Of a stretch of 64,000 nt of DNA, positions 8,781 to 17,197 are shown in pieces; position 1 is the first letter of the stretch, and each line of letters starts with the position of its first letter. The stretch is from Rhizomicrobium sp. (lineage in GTDB: Bacteria; Pseudomonadota; Alphaproteobacteria; Micropepsales; Micropepsaceae): NCBI GenBank assembly GCA_037200045.1, contig JBBCHM010000003.1:1-64000 (forward strand), in the 5' to 3' direction. Both the position numbers and the translations under genes were made by a program. A model generated the notes under the pieces. That model had not been told where the DNA came from. It saw only the letters and a program-made list of their open reading frames with translations, and did not search any database.

Positions 8781-9176
8781 ATGACCGATGCCGATTCCGG
8801 TTCGCGATTCCTCGATCGCCTGAGCGTGCTCGTCGTCGAGGACGAGGCGATCATCTCCTTCCTGCTCGAGGACATGCTGACCGAACTCGGCGCGAGCGAC
8901 GTGCGCCACGCCGGAACGCTCGCCGCGGCGATGGCACAGATCGAGGCGCGGATGCCCGACATCGCGGTGCTCGACGTCAATCTCGGCGGCGAGCGCGTCT
9001 ATCCGGTCGCCGAGCGGCTGGCGGCCGCCGGCGTCCGCTTCCTCTTCACCACCGGCTACGGCAGGAGCGGCATGGACCCCCGCTGGTCGGCCGGCATCGT
9101 CGTGCAGAAGCCGTTCAACCTCGCGACGATGGCGACGGCGTTGAAGGATGCGCTGGCGAATCTACCTTCCCCTTGA
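8781..9176 (+). CDS. single-domain response regulator
   Basis: A 131-residue receiver domain with no output domain. The acidic pocket is E20-D21, the phospho-acceptor is D65 in V-L-D-V-N-L, and the conserved lysine is in V-V-Q-K-P-F. It lies 14 bases after the HWE kinase gene and is its likely partner. Stand-alone receivers of this type often act as phosphate sinks or as shuttles to another regulator. The last residues (LPSP) and the stop codon are supplied by the same palindromic repeat found at the end of hisI. Confidence 0.9.
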   Translation: MTDADSGSRFLDRLSVLVVEDEAIISFLLEDMLTELGASDVRHAGTLAAAMAQIEARMPDIAVLDVNLGGERVYPVAERLAAAGVRFLFTTGYGRSGMDPRWSAGIVVQKPFNLATMATALKDALANLPSP

Positions 9177-9185
9177 GGGAGGGTA
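9163..9185. repeat. short palindromic repeat at the 3' end of the response regulator gene
   Basis: Nine-base arms (one G-T pair) around the loop CTTGA; the loop contains the TGA stop of the response regulator. It has the same sequence and the same position relative to the reading frame as the copy at 1558-1580, and gives the same C-terminal L-P-S-P. It separates the regulator from the downstream GST gene. Confidence 0.75.
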
Positions 9186-9223
9186 GTAGGCTCCCGCGCT
9201 GTCGACTCGCACGGGAGGCCCGC

Positions 9224-9859
9224 CTGTACACGCTCTATTATTTTCCCGGCAATGCCAGCCTGATGCCGCACATGCTGCTGCGCGAGATCGGCGCGCCGTT
9301 CGAGCTGCGCCTGGTCGACCGCGCCAACAACGAGCAGAAGAGCGCCGACTATCTCAAGCTCAATCCGTCGGGCACGATTCCCGTGCTGGTCGATGACGGC
9401 TTGGCCGTCCACGAGACCGCCGCCATCGCGCTCTACCTCGCCGACCGCCATCCCGAAGCGAAACTGGCGCCGCCGCCCGGCGCGCGCGAGCGCGGCGCCT
9501 ATTACAAATGGATGGTGCTGATCTCGAACGCGCTGCAGACCCAATTCCGCGCCTGGTTCTACGCCCACGAATTCGTCGACGACCCCGCCTATGCCGACTC
9601 GGTGAAGGCCGCGACGGCGGCGCGCATCGGCAAGACGTTCGACCTGATCTCGGCCCATCTCGCGATGAACACGTGGCTCCTGGGCGAGGCGTTCAGCGCC
9701 GTCGATCTCTATCTCTTCATGTTCATCCGCTGGGGCCGCGCCTTGCCGAGGCCACCACGCCTCGACCCCGTGCTGGCGGCCTACGCCGAACGCGTCGCCG
9801 CGAGGCCGGCAGTGCTGGAAGCGTTTTCGGTGGAGGAGATCGCGCCGCCATTTATTTGA
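9224..9859 (+). CDS. glutathione S-transferase family protein
   Basis: A 211-residue GST. The thioredoxin-like N-terminal domain runs from L-Y-Y-F-P-G-N-A-S to the N-P-S-G-T-I-P-V-L segment with the conserved cis-proline and the E-T-A-A-I glutathione contact; the all-helical domain follows. The start is unusual: no ATG, GTG or TTG lies at the family's N-terminus. A CTG at 9224 sits five bases after GGGAGG and gives the standard N-terminus, so I chose it. The alternative is a TTG at 9173 that overlaps the stop of the response regulator and would add 17 unrelated residues from the repeat. Substrate unknown. Confidence 0.82.
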   Translation: MYTLYYFPGNASLMPHMLLREIGAPFELRLVDRANNEQKSADYLKLNPSGTIPVLVDDGLAVHETAAIALYLADRHPEAKLAPPPGARERGAYYKWMVLISNALQTQFRAWFYAHEFVDDPAYADSVKAATAARIGKTFDLISAHLAMNTWLLGEAFSAVDLYLFMFIRWGRALPRPPRLDPVLAAYAERVAARPAVLEAFSVEEIAPPFI

Positions 9860-9868
9860 CGGCGGCTG

Positions 9869-9902
9869 GGCAAAGCAGGGTTGGCGTGGCGGCTGCTTTG
9901 CC
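9869..9902. terminator. hairpin between convergent GST and tRNA-Asn genes
   Basis: Two perfect ten-base arms (GGCAAAGCAG and CTGCTTTGCC) enclose 14 bases. It sits just after the GST stop and before the 3' end of the opposite-strand tRNA-Asn. There is no T-run on either side, so termination is likely but not certain. Confidence 0.45.
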
Positions 9903-9917
9903 TGCCCGCCGGAAAAA

Positions 9918-9992
9918 TGGCTCCCCGGGCCGGATTCGAACCAGCGACCAACCGGTTAACAGCCGGTTGCTCTACCGCTGAGCTACCGAGGA
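9918..9992 (-). tRNA. tRNA-Asn (anticodon GTT)
   Basis: A 75-base cloverleaf read on the minus strand. The acceptor arms TCCTCGG and CCGGGGA pair over seven bases, the anticodon loop is C-T-G-T-T-A-A, the T arm has the GGTTCGAATCC loop, and CCA is encoded. The anticodon GTT reads asparagine codons. Confidence 0.96.
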
Positions 9993-10080
9993 ACACGTTA
10001 AGGACGGGGTGTCTAACCCGTTTGTTTGGCAATGCAAAGCCAAATTTGGCCGCGCCCGGATTGCCCCGCCGGGCGCCCGA

Positions 10081-10110
10081 AGAAAAAGAGGCCGGGTGGT
10101 TAGCCCGGCC
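10081..10110 (-). terminator. rho-independent terminator for the tRNA-Cys transcript
   Basis: Arms GGCCGGG and CCCGGCC with a seven-base loop, followed on the minus strand by TCTTTTTCT. It lies downstream of tRNA-Cys on the same strand and upstream of tRNA-Asn, so the two tRNAs are probably separate transcripts. The remaining bases between 9993 and 10303 contain no gene I can support. Confidence 0.75.
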
Positions 10111-10303
10111 CCAAGGCGTTGGGTAATGGTGGGGTGTCTTCAAGGGAAGACAATGGAACTCTGCTACGGCAAGGTTAATAAAACCTTAACGTGCACAGTT
10201 TCGGGGCATGTACTTGTACGATTGTCCCGGCCTGCAAGCATGGCGGCGTGCTACGCGGCCTCGGTCGGCTGGTTCGCGGTGAGGATCTGGACCAAGTGAG
10301 GAT

Positions 10304-10377
10304 TGGAGGCCACGCCCGGAATTGAACCGGGGTTCACGGATTTGCAGTCCGCTGCGTCACCACTCCGCCACGTGGCC
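10304..10377 (-). tRNA. tRNA-Cys (anticodon GCA)
   Basis: A 74-base cloverleaf on the minus strand. The acceptor arms GGCCACG and CGTGGCC pair over seven bases, the anticodon loop is C-T-G-C-A-A-A, the T loop is TTCAATT, and CCA is encoded. The 160 bases between it and the next gene hold no further feature I can name. Confidence 0.96.
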
Positions 10378-10540
10378 TCGTCTGCATTAAACCCGTGGAA
10401 GCCCACGGATTTCGGCGGTAGGGGCGCCCTATATCAGAAGCATGCGCCCGCCGACAACCGCCCGCGCTTTCGCCCCGCGTTGTCAGGGCCAAACCGTCCC
10501 CCTATAAGCCGTGCCGTCCTACAGAAAGCGGGCGAATCCC

Positions 10541-11194
10541 ATGGCCGACTACGCCACCCAGCGCTTCAACATGGTCGAGTGCCAGGTCCGCACCAACGAC
10601 GTCACCGATCCGCGCATCCATGCCGCCATGCAGGGGGTGCCGCGCGAGCGCTTCGTGCCCGCCGCCAAGCGCGCCACCGCCTATGCCGATGTGCCGGTCG
10701 AGGTGGCGCAGGGCCGCTTCCTGCTCGACCCCCGCACCTTCGGCAAGCTGGTGCAACTCGCCGCGCCCAGGGCCGAGGATCGCGTCCTCGATGTCGGCTG
10801 CGCCACCGGCTATTCCACCGTGGTCCTGGCCAAGATCGCCAAATCGGTGATCGGGCTGGAGCAGGACGCCGATCTCGTCCGCGTCGCCTCCGACATGGTC
10901 CCGGCCAATGGCGCGGCCAACGCGACCGTGGTCCAGGGCGGGCTGACCGAGGGCGTGAAGGCCATGGCGCCGTTCGACGTCATCCTGATCGAGGGCGCGG
11001 TCGAATCGGTGCCCGAGTCTCTTTTGTCCCAACTTGCCGAAGGCGGGCGGCTGGCCGCGATCGTCAACGAAGGCGGGCAGGGGCGTGCAAGGCTCTATGT
11101 GCGCGAGAAAGGCGGCGTCGGCAGCCGGCTGGATTTCGACGCCACGGTCCCGCTGCTGGCCGGCTTCCGCAAGGTGGTTGGATTCGTCTTCTGA
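10541..11194 (+). CDS. pcm: protein-L-isoaspartate O-methyltransferase homologue
   Basis: A 217-residue class-I SAM-dependent methyltransferase of the PIMT family. Glycine motif I is V-L-D-V-G-C-A-T-G at residues 82-90; the acidic E at the end of beta 2 is in G-L-E-Q-D. True PIMTs repair isoaspartyl residues in aged proteins; alphaproteobacterial members next to tolC are divergent and their substrate is less certain. The ATG chosen gives the family start (M-A-D-Y-A-T-Q-R). An outer-membrane TolC-type gene follows 37 bases later. Confidence 0.85.
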   Translation: MADYATQRFNMVECQVRTNDVTDPRIHAAMQGVPRERFVPAAKRATAYADVPVEVAQGRFLLDPRTFGKLVQLAAPRAEDRVLDVGCATGYSTVVLAKIAKSVIGLEQDADLVRVASDMVPANGAANATVVQGGLTEGVKAMAPFDVILIEGAVESVPESLLSQLAEGGRLAAIVNEGGQGRARLYVREKGGVGSRLDFDATVPLLAGFRKVVGFVF

Positions 11195-11231
11195 CCTCCC
11201 CATATCCGGGACGCAGGAAGGGGCTTTTGAG

Positions 11232-12731
11232 ATGCAGACCTATATCCGCGCCGCGGTGATCCCGCTGCTCGCGCTCGGTGTTGCGACATCGACGGACGCG
11301 GCCGGCCGCCACAAGGCCAAGCCCGCGACGACGCTCGCCGCCGCCGCTCCCATGCCGTCGCCGCTGCCGCCGCCCTCGACCGAGAAGCCCAGCCTGACGC
11401 TGAACGAGGCGCTCGCCGTCGCCTACGAGACCAACCCGCAGCTTGCCGCACAGGAAGCCTCGCTGCGCGCCACCGACGAAGGCGTCGCCATCGCCAATGG
11501 CGGCTGGCGGCCGACGATCTCGGCCGGCGGCACCTATGGCTATCAGCAGTATTATTTCTTCCCGCAGCTCGTGCCGGGCCTCGGCACCTTCTCGACGATT
11601 TCGGCCCATCCGCTGCAGGGCGCGCTGACGATCACCCAGCCGATCTTCCGCGGCGGGCGCACCATCGCCGAGATCGGCCGCGCCAAGGCGCTGGTCCGCG
11701 CCGCCCGCGCCCAGCTTCTCGCCGCCGAGCAGACCGTGCTGCTGAGCGCCGCCACCTCCTACATGGATGTGGTGCGCGACACCGCGATCCTCAGGCTGCG
11801 CGAGCACAATGTGCAGGTCCTGCAAAAGCAGGCCGACGCCACCCAGGCGCAGTTCGACGCGGGATCGCTGACGCGCACCGACGTCGCCCAGAGCCAGGCG
11901 CGGCTGGCCGGCGCGCAGTCCGACCTGACCGCCGCGCGCAGCCAGCTCGCGATCAGCGCCGCCGACTTCCTCCAGGCCGTCGGCCGCCCGCCCGAGACGC
12001 TGGAGACCGAGCCGGCGCTGCCCAAGGGGCTGCCGACCGGCGCGGACGATTCCATCGTGCTGGCGCTCAAGCAGAACCCGGCAATGACCTCGGCGCGGGA
12101 GAATGAGATGGCGGCGGACTACGCGGTCGACGACGCGCTCGGCGCCCTGCTGCCGACATTCTCCGTACAGGGACAATATGGCTACGGCCAGGGCTCGCTG
12201 GTGTCGCCGACCGGCACCTTGCAGGTCGATGCCGGCCCGCCGCACACCGCCGACCATGTCGTCAGCGTGACCGGCCAGCTCAACGTGCCGATCTACCAGG
12301 CCGGCGTCGAGGACGCGACGGTCCGCCAGGCCAAGGAATTGCACAACCAGGCGTCGCTCAACGTCTCGGTGTCCGACCGGCAGGTGCGCGACGCGGTGAC
12401 CACCGCCTGGGCCCAGTTCGAATCCGCCGAAGCCTCCATCGCCTCCAACGAGGCGGCGGAGCACGCCAACGAGATCGCCTTCGAAGGCGTCACGAAAGAG
12501 CAACAGGTCGGCGGGCGTACGATATTGGACGTGCTGAACGCCGAGCAGGAGCTGCTCAATTCCGCCGTGGCGCTGGTCACCGCCAAGCGCAATGCCGAGG
12601 TCGCCGCCTTTCAGGTGCTGTCCGCCAACGGCGCCCTGACGGCGGCGAATTTGGGCCTGAAGGTGAAGCTCTACGATCCGCTCGACCACTATGAGGACGA
12701 CGCCGGCCGCTGGATCGGGCTGGGCGACTGA
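11232..12731 (+). CDS. tolC: TolC-family outer-membrane efflux channel protein
   Basis: A 499-residue outer-membrane factor for type I secretion or drug efflux. Residues 1-24 form a signal peptide ending in T-D-A-A. A proline/alanine-rich linker follows, then two OEP repeats (about residues 55-265 and 280-480) rich in long amphipathic helices, with the typical N-P-x-L, Q-P-I-F-x-G-G and G-x-x-T-x-x-D-V signatures (G-S-L-T-R-T-D-V; G-G-R-T-I-L-D-V). The inner-membrane and adaptor partners are not in the window. TolC next to a pcm-like gene is a recurrent alphaproteobacterial order. Confidence 0.93.
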   Translation: MQTYIRAAVIPLLALGVATSTDAAGRHKAKPATTLAAAAPMPSPLPPPSTEKPSLTLNEALAVAYETNPQLAAQEASLRATDEGVAIANGGWRPTISAGGTYGYQQYYFFPQLVPGLGTFSTISAHPLQGALTITQPIFRGGRTIAEIGRAKALVRAARAQLLAAEQTVLLSAATSYMDVVRDTAILRLREHNVQVLQKQADATQAQFDAGSLTRTDVAQSQARLAGAQSDLTAARSQLAISAADFLQAVGRPPETLETEPALPKGLPTGADDSIVLALKQNPAMTSARENEMAADYAVDDALGALLPTFSVQGQYGYGQGSLVSPTGTLQVDAGPPHTADHVVSVTGQLNVPIYQAGVEDATVRQAKELHNQASLNVSVSDRQVRDAVTTAWAQFESAEASIASNEAAEHANEIAFEGVTKEQQVGGRTILDVLNAEQELLNSAVALVTAKRNAEVAAFQVLSANGALTAANLGLKVKLYDPLDHYEDDAGRWIGLGD

Positions 12732-12874
12732 TCCGCGCGACATTATTTCTCGCGGCGGACGCCCGAAAACCCTTCGGAAAGCCCAAGACTCTTAACGAAG
12801 TTTTTGCCTTCTCGACCCCACTGTCCTAGGGTCACGGGTGAAATCCTTTTTCGCGAATGTCCGGAGATTCCGTC

Positions 12875-13498
12875 ATGGCGTCCAATCCGCAGCACGAACC
12901 GACGATGGAAGAAATTCTTGCGTCCATCCGCAAGATCATCTCCGAGGATTCCGCGGACGCGCCGCCCGCCGCCGCCGCGCCGGCCCCCGCCATGCACGCC
13001 GAGGCCGACGTGCTGGAACTGACCCAGGAAGTGGAAGAGGCGCCGCCCGCGCCCAAGCCCGAGCCGGTGCGCGCCGCCGCCCCGCCGCCGCCGCCCAAGC
13101 CCGACGACGTGGTGTTCGAGACCGTCGAGGAGCCGGCGCCCGTGCCGGCCGCGTCGCAGGACGACATCTTCTCCGACAAGACCCGCAAGGCGATGGACGA
13201 GACCTTCGCGAAGATCCCCGAAGCGGTCGCACCGCCGCCGGCACCCGTCGCCCCGGCGCCCGCCCGCGCTTTGTCGATCCCGGAAGGCAGCTCGGTCGAA
13301 GCGGTGTTCGAGCGCGCCATCACCGGCGCCTTCGATCCGGTGCTGCACAAGTGGATGGACGGCAACAAGGCCGACCTGCTCGCCGCCGTGAAGCCGCTGA
13401 TCCGCGAATGGATGGACGAGCACTTCCCCGCGCTGCTCGAAGGCGCGGTCCGCAACGAAGTCGAGCGCGTCGTAAAAGCGCGCGGCGGCAAGGCCTGA
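12875..13498 (+). CDS. popZ: polar organising protein PopZ (DUF2497 family)
   Basis: A 207-residue protein with the three-part PopZ layout: a short N-terminal helix (E-P-T-M-E-E-I-L-A-S-I-R-K-I-I) that binds partners, a disordered proline- and acid-rich middle of about 100 residues, and C-terminal helices (from S-V-E-A-V-F-E-R) that drive self-assembly. In Caulobacter PopZ forms a polar network that anchors the chromosome via ParB and recruits cell-cycle kinases. The ATG at 12875 follows CGGAG by about nine bases; an ATG six codons upstream is possible. The neighbour valS is the usual alphaproteobacterial context. Confidence 0.9.
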   Translation: MASNPQHEPTMEEILASIRKIISEDSADAPPAAAAPAPAMHAEADVLELTQEVEEAPPAPKPEPVRAAAPPPPPKPDDVVFETVEEPAPVPAASQDDIFSDKTRKAMDETFAKIPEAVAPPPAPVAPAPARALSIPEGSSVEAVFERAITGAFDPVLHKWMDGNKADLLAAVKPLIREWMDEHFPALLEGAVRNEVERVVKARGGKA

Positions 13499-13547
13499 TC
13501 CACGGTTTCCGGCCCGCACTTGACCGGACCTTTCCTTCTGTAATCTA

Positions 13548-13680
13548 TCGACCCTCCCCTTGAGGGAGGGTCGAAATTTGCGCAGCAAATTTCGGGGAGG
13601 GGTCGGGCCGCGCGGCAGGACCCCTCCCCGAAATCTTTTCGCTGCGCTCAAAGATTTCGACCCTCCCCGTAGGGGAGGGT
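13548..13680. repeat. compound palindromic repeat, five consecutive hairpins
   Basis: Five back-to-back inverted repeats fill the popZ-valS gap: arms 13548-13558/13564-13574, 13572-13581/13585-13594, 13593-13604/13619-13630, 13629-13638/13650-13659 and 13660-13668/13672-13680. Neighbouring hairpins share bases, and the ACCCTCCCC and CGAAAT motifs recur in mirror order around the centre. The first hairpin has the core of the elements at 1558 and 9163. The last arm (GGGGAGGGT) ends two bases before the valS ATG and looks like its ribosome-binding site. Confidence 0.8.
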
Positions 13681-13682
13681 TG

Positions 13683-16364
13683 ATGTTAGAGAAATCCATG
13701 CTCGACAAGACATTCTCGCCCGCCGAGGTCGAAGGCCGCATCTACGCCCAGTGGGAAGCCTCGGGCGCCTTCCAGGCCGGCCGCCGTCCGGCCGCCGAGC
13801 CGTTCTGCATCATGATCCCGCCGCCGAACATCACCGGGCGGCTGCACATCGGCCACGCGCTGAACAACACGCTGCAGGACATCCTCGTCCGCTTCGAGCG
13901 CATGCGCGGCAAGGACGTGCTCTGGCAGGTCGGCACCGACCATGCCGGCATCGCCACCCAGCTCATCGTCGAGCGCCAACTGGCCGAGCGCCAGCAGAGC
14001 CGCGTCGCCATGGGCCGCGAAAAATTCCTCGAAGCCGTCTGGAAGTGGAAGGACGAGTCGGGCGGCGCCATCATCCAGCAGCTTCGCCGCCTCGGCGCCA
14101 GCGCCGACTGGTCGCGCGAGCGCTTCACGATGGACGAGGGCCTCAGCCGCGCCGTCCTCAAAGTGTTCGTCGAGCTCCACAAGCAGGGCCTGATCTACAA
14201 GGACAAGCGCCTGGTGAACTGGGACCCCAAGCTGCAGACCGCGGTCAGCGATCTCGAAGTCGAGAGCATCGAGATGAAGGGCCATCTCTGGTACCTGAAA
14301 TATCCCATCGAGGGCGAGATGGGCCGGTTCATCACCGTCGCCACGACGCGCCCCGAGACCATGCTGGGCGACACCGCCATCGCGGTGCATCCGGGCGACG
14401 AACGCTACAAGGACCTGATCGGCCGCAAGGCCATCGTGCCGCTGGCCAACCGCCACATCCCGATCATCGCCGACGAGCATTCTGACCCGGAGAAGGGTAC
14501 CGGCGCGGTCAAGATCACGCCGGGCCACGACTTCAACGATTTCGAGGTCGGCAAGCGCCACGACCTTCCGCTGATCAACATCCTGAACAAGGACGGCACG
14601 CTGAACGAGAATGTGCCGCCGGCCTATCGCGGCCTCGACCGCGATGCGGCGCGCAAGACCATCCTGGCCGATCTCGAAGCGGTCGACCTGGTCGGCTGGA
14701 GCGAACCGGTCAATCTCGTCGAGCGCGTCGAACAGATCACCCATGCCGTGCCGCATGACGAGAAGACCAAGACCGTCGTGCTCGAACCTTATCTGACCGA
14801 GCAGTGGTATCTGAACGTCGCCCCGCTCGCCGCGAAGGCGATCGCGGCGGTCGAGGACGGACGCACAAGCTTCACGCCGGACAACTGGACCGGCGTCTAT
14901 TTCAACTGGATGCGCAACATCCACCCCTGGTGCATCTCGCGCCAGCTCTGGTGGGGCCATCAGATCCCGGCGTGGTACGACGAAGAGGGCCAGATCTACG
15001 TCGCGATGTCGGAGGAAGAAGCGCGCGCGCAGGCGCCGGGCAAGGCGCTCCACCGCGACACCGACGTGCTCGACACCTGGTTCTCCTCCGCGCTGTGGCC
15101 GTTTTCGACGCTGGGCTGGCCCGACAAAACGCCAGAGCTGAAGCGCTTCTACCCGACCAGCGTGCTCTCCACCGGCTTCGACATCATCTTCTTCTGGGTC
15201 GCCCGCATGATGATGATGGGCATCCATTTCATGGGCGAGGTGCCGTTCCATCGCGTGCTCATCCACACCCGGGTGCTGGACGAGCAGGGCGCCAAGATGT
15301 CCAAGACCAAGGGCAACGTCGTCGATCCGCTGACGCTGGTCGATCAGTTCGGCGCCGACGCGCTGCGCTTCACCCTGGCGCTGGCGGCGGGTCTGTCGCG
15401 CGACATGCGCATCGGGCCAAGCCGCGTCGAGCCCAACCGCAATTTCGCGACCAAGCTGTGGAACGCGGCGCGCTTCTGCGAGATGAACGGCTGCGTGACG
15501 GTGCCCGGGTTCGATCCGGCGAAGCTGACGCAAACGGTGAACCGCTGGATCGTGGCGGAAACCGCGCAGGCCGCCGCCGACGTGACCGCGAATCTCGAAG
15601 CGCTGCGCTTCAACGAGGCGGCAGCCGCGGCCTATCGCTTCGTCTATGACGTGTTCTGCGACTGGTATCTGGAAATCGCCAAGCCGATCTTCAACGGCAC
15701 GGATGAAGCGGCGAAAGCGGAAACTCGCGCCACCGCGGCTTACGCGCGCGACCAGCTTCTCGCGATCCTGCATCCCTTCATGCCCTTCATCACCGAGGAG
15801 CTCTGGGCCAAGACCGCCGAGGGCGGCGCGCCCCGCGCCACGCTGCTGATCGAAGCGGAATGGCCGCGCGGCGCCGCGACCGGCGACGATGCCGCGCGCG
15901 CCGAGATGAACTGGGTCATCGATCTGGTGAAGGGCGTCCGCTCCGTCCGCGCCGAGATGAACGTGCCGCCCTCGGCCAAGATCGCGCTGCTGCTGAAGGG
16001 CGCCGACGCGAAGACGCGCGACCGCCTGGCGCGCCAGAAGGACGTGATCCTCCAGCTTGCGCGTCTCGTCACCGCCGAGACCATCGACGACTTTCCGAAA
16101 GGCACCGCGCAATTCGTCCTCGGCGAGGCGACCGTCGGCCTGCCGCTCGGCGATGTCATCGACTTCGCCAAGGAGCGCGCGCGGCTGGAGAAGGACCTGA
16201 AGAAAGCCCATGACGAAATCGCCCGCTTCGACGCGAAGCTGTCGAACGAGCAATTCGTCGCGCGCGCGCCGGAAGACGTCCTGACCGAACAACGCGAAAA
16301 ACGCGCCGAAGCGGCGGCGACGGCGGCGCGTCTGAAGGAAGCGGTGGCCAGATTGGCCATCTGA
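13683..16364 (+). CDS. valS: valine--tRNA ligase
   Basis: An 893-residue class-I aminoacyl-tRNA synthetase that charges tRNA-Val. The HIGH motif is at residues 55-58 (P-P-P-N-I-T-G-R-L-H-I-G-H), the editing domain covers about 190-340, the K-M-S-K motif is at 538-541, and the C-terminal coiled coil (from F-A-K-E-R-A-R-L-E-K) fills the last 70 residues. The start at 13683 is preceded by GGGGAGGG from the palindromic repeat; an internal ATG at 13698 would give a slightly shorter N-terminus. In-frame codons upstream run through the repeat and are not coding. Confidence 0.96.
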   Translation: MLEKSMLDKTFSPAEVEGRIYAQWEASGAFQAGRRPAAEPFCIMIPPPNITGRLHIGHALNNTLQDILVRFERMRGKDVLWQVGTDHAGIATQLIVERQLAERQQSRVAMGREKFLEAVWKWKDESGGAIIQQLRRLGASADWSRERFTMDEGLSRAVLKVFVELHKQGLIYKDKRLVNWDPKLQTAVSDLEVESIEMKGHLWYLKYPIEGEMGRFITVATTRPETMLGDTAIAVHPGDERYKDLIGRKAIVPLANRHIPIIADEHSDPEKGTGAVKITPGHDFNDFEVGKRHDLPLINILNKDGTLNENVPPAYRGLDRDAARKTILADLEAVDLVGWSEPVNLVERVEQITHAVPHDEKTKTVVLEPYLTEQWYLNVAPLAAKAIAAVEDGRTSFTPDNWTGVYFNWMRNIHPWCISRQLWWGHQIPAWYDEEGQIYVAMSEEEARAQAPGKALHRDTDVLDTWFSSALWPFSTLGWPDKTPELKRFYPTSVLSTGFDIIFFWVARMMMMGIHFMGEVPFHRVLIHTRVLDEQGAKMSKTKGNVVDPLTLVDQFGADALRFTLALAAGLSRDMRIGPSRVEPNRNFATKLWNAARFCEMNGCVTVPGFDPAKLTQTVNRWIVAETAQAAADVTANLEALRFNEAAAAAYRFVYDVFCDWYLEIAKPIFNGTDEAAKAETRATAAYARDQLLAILHPFMPFITEELWAKTAEGGAPRATLLIEAEWPRGAATGDDAARAEMNWVIDLVKGVRSVRAEMNVPPSAKIALLLKGADAKTRDRLARQKDVILQLARLVTAETIDDFPKGTAQFVLGEATVGLPLGDVIDFAKERARLEKDLKKAHDEIARFDAKLSNEQFVARAPEDVLTEQREKRAEAAATAARLKEAVARLAI

Positions 16365-16396
16365 GCAAACAAATTCATGGAGCCGTACGGATATCG

Positions 16397-17053
16397 ATGC
16401 GCCTCTATCTTTCCTCCCACCGCTTCGGCGACCGCATCGACCTTCTGCTCGGCCTGCTGCCGAAGGGAGCCCGCGTCGGTGTGATCTCCAACGCGCTCGA
16501 CGCCACCGCGCCCGCCTCGCGCGCCGACTACGCCCGCACTGTCTACGATCCGATCGCCGAGCTTCGCGGCCACGGCCTTGACGTCTCCGATCTCGACCTG
16601 CGGAAATATTTCGGGAGTCCGGATTCGCTCGAACAGGACCTTTCGAAGCTCGATTTCATCTGGGCGACCGGCGGCAACGCGTTCCTCCTGCGCCGCGCGA
16701 TGCGCCGGAGCGGCTTCGATGCGCTGGTCGGCAAATTCCTCGCCGAGGATCGTCTCGCCTATGGCGGCGAGAGCGCCGGCGCCGTCGTCGCCTGTCCGGA
16801 CCTCAGGGGCATCGACCTGATGGACGATCCCAACCAGCTCGCCGAAGGCTACGACGCGGCGGTCATCTGGGAGGGGCTGAACCTCATCCCGTTCCATCTC
16901 GTGCCGCACTACGACTCGCCGCACGCCGCGGCGGAGGCCGCCGAGAAGGTGACCGCTTTCATGCTCGACCAGGCGATGGCCTACCGCACCATGCGCGACG
17001 GCGACGTGCTGGTCCGCGACGCGGCGGGCATCCGGGCCTATGAGCGCGGCTGA
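16397..17053 (+). CDS. peptidase S51-type protein (dipeptidase E-like)
   Basis: A 218-residue protein of the class-I glutamine-amidotransferase-like fold. The nucleophile elbow is G-G-E-S-A-G-A with S126, as in peptidase E (Asp-X dipeptidase) and cyanophycinase, and the A-T-G-G-N segment near 90-94 is also shared. It begins 32 bases after valS and may be co-transcribed. No signal peptide. A role in degrading aspartyl dipeptides is the family default, not shown here. Confidence 0.85.
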   Translation: MRLYLSSHRFGDRIDLLLGLLPKGARVGVISNALDATAPASRADYARTVYDPIAELRGHGLDVSDLDLRKYFGSPDSLEQDLSKLDFIWATGGNAFLLRRAMRRSGFDALVGKFLAEDRLAYGGESAGAVVACPDLRGIDLMDDPNQLAEGYDAAVIWEGLNLIPFHLVPHYDSPHAAAEAAEKVTAFMLDQAMAYRTMRDGDVLVRDAAGIRAYERG

Positions 17054-17197
17054 ATATTGCCGCTTTTGCGGGCAATTCCCGCGTCGCCAAGGCTTTCAAA
17101 TTACACGCCCCCGCATGGCGCGCCTTCGCCGCGTTGGCGAACGGCCGTCCGATACCTAACTATCGCCTCCTGCCATTTGCCAAACAAAGGATCTCCC

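Noticed and set aside
13560-13682. Upstream extension of valS
   Set aside because: The frame is open but passes through the palindromic repeat, and synthetases of this family start at or near 13683.
13686-16292. 868-codon open frame on the minus strand
   Set aside because: It mirrors valS, which has all class-I synthetase motifs on the plus strand. The antisense product has no family character.
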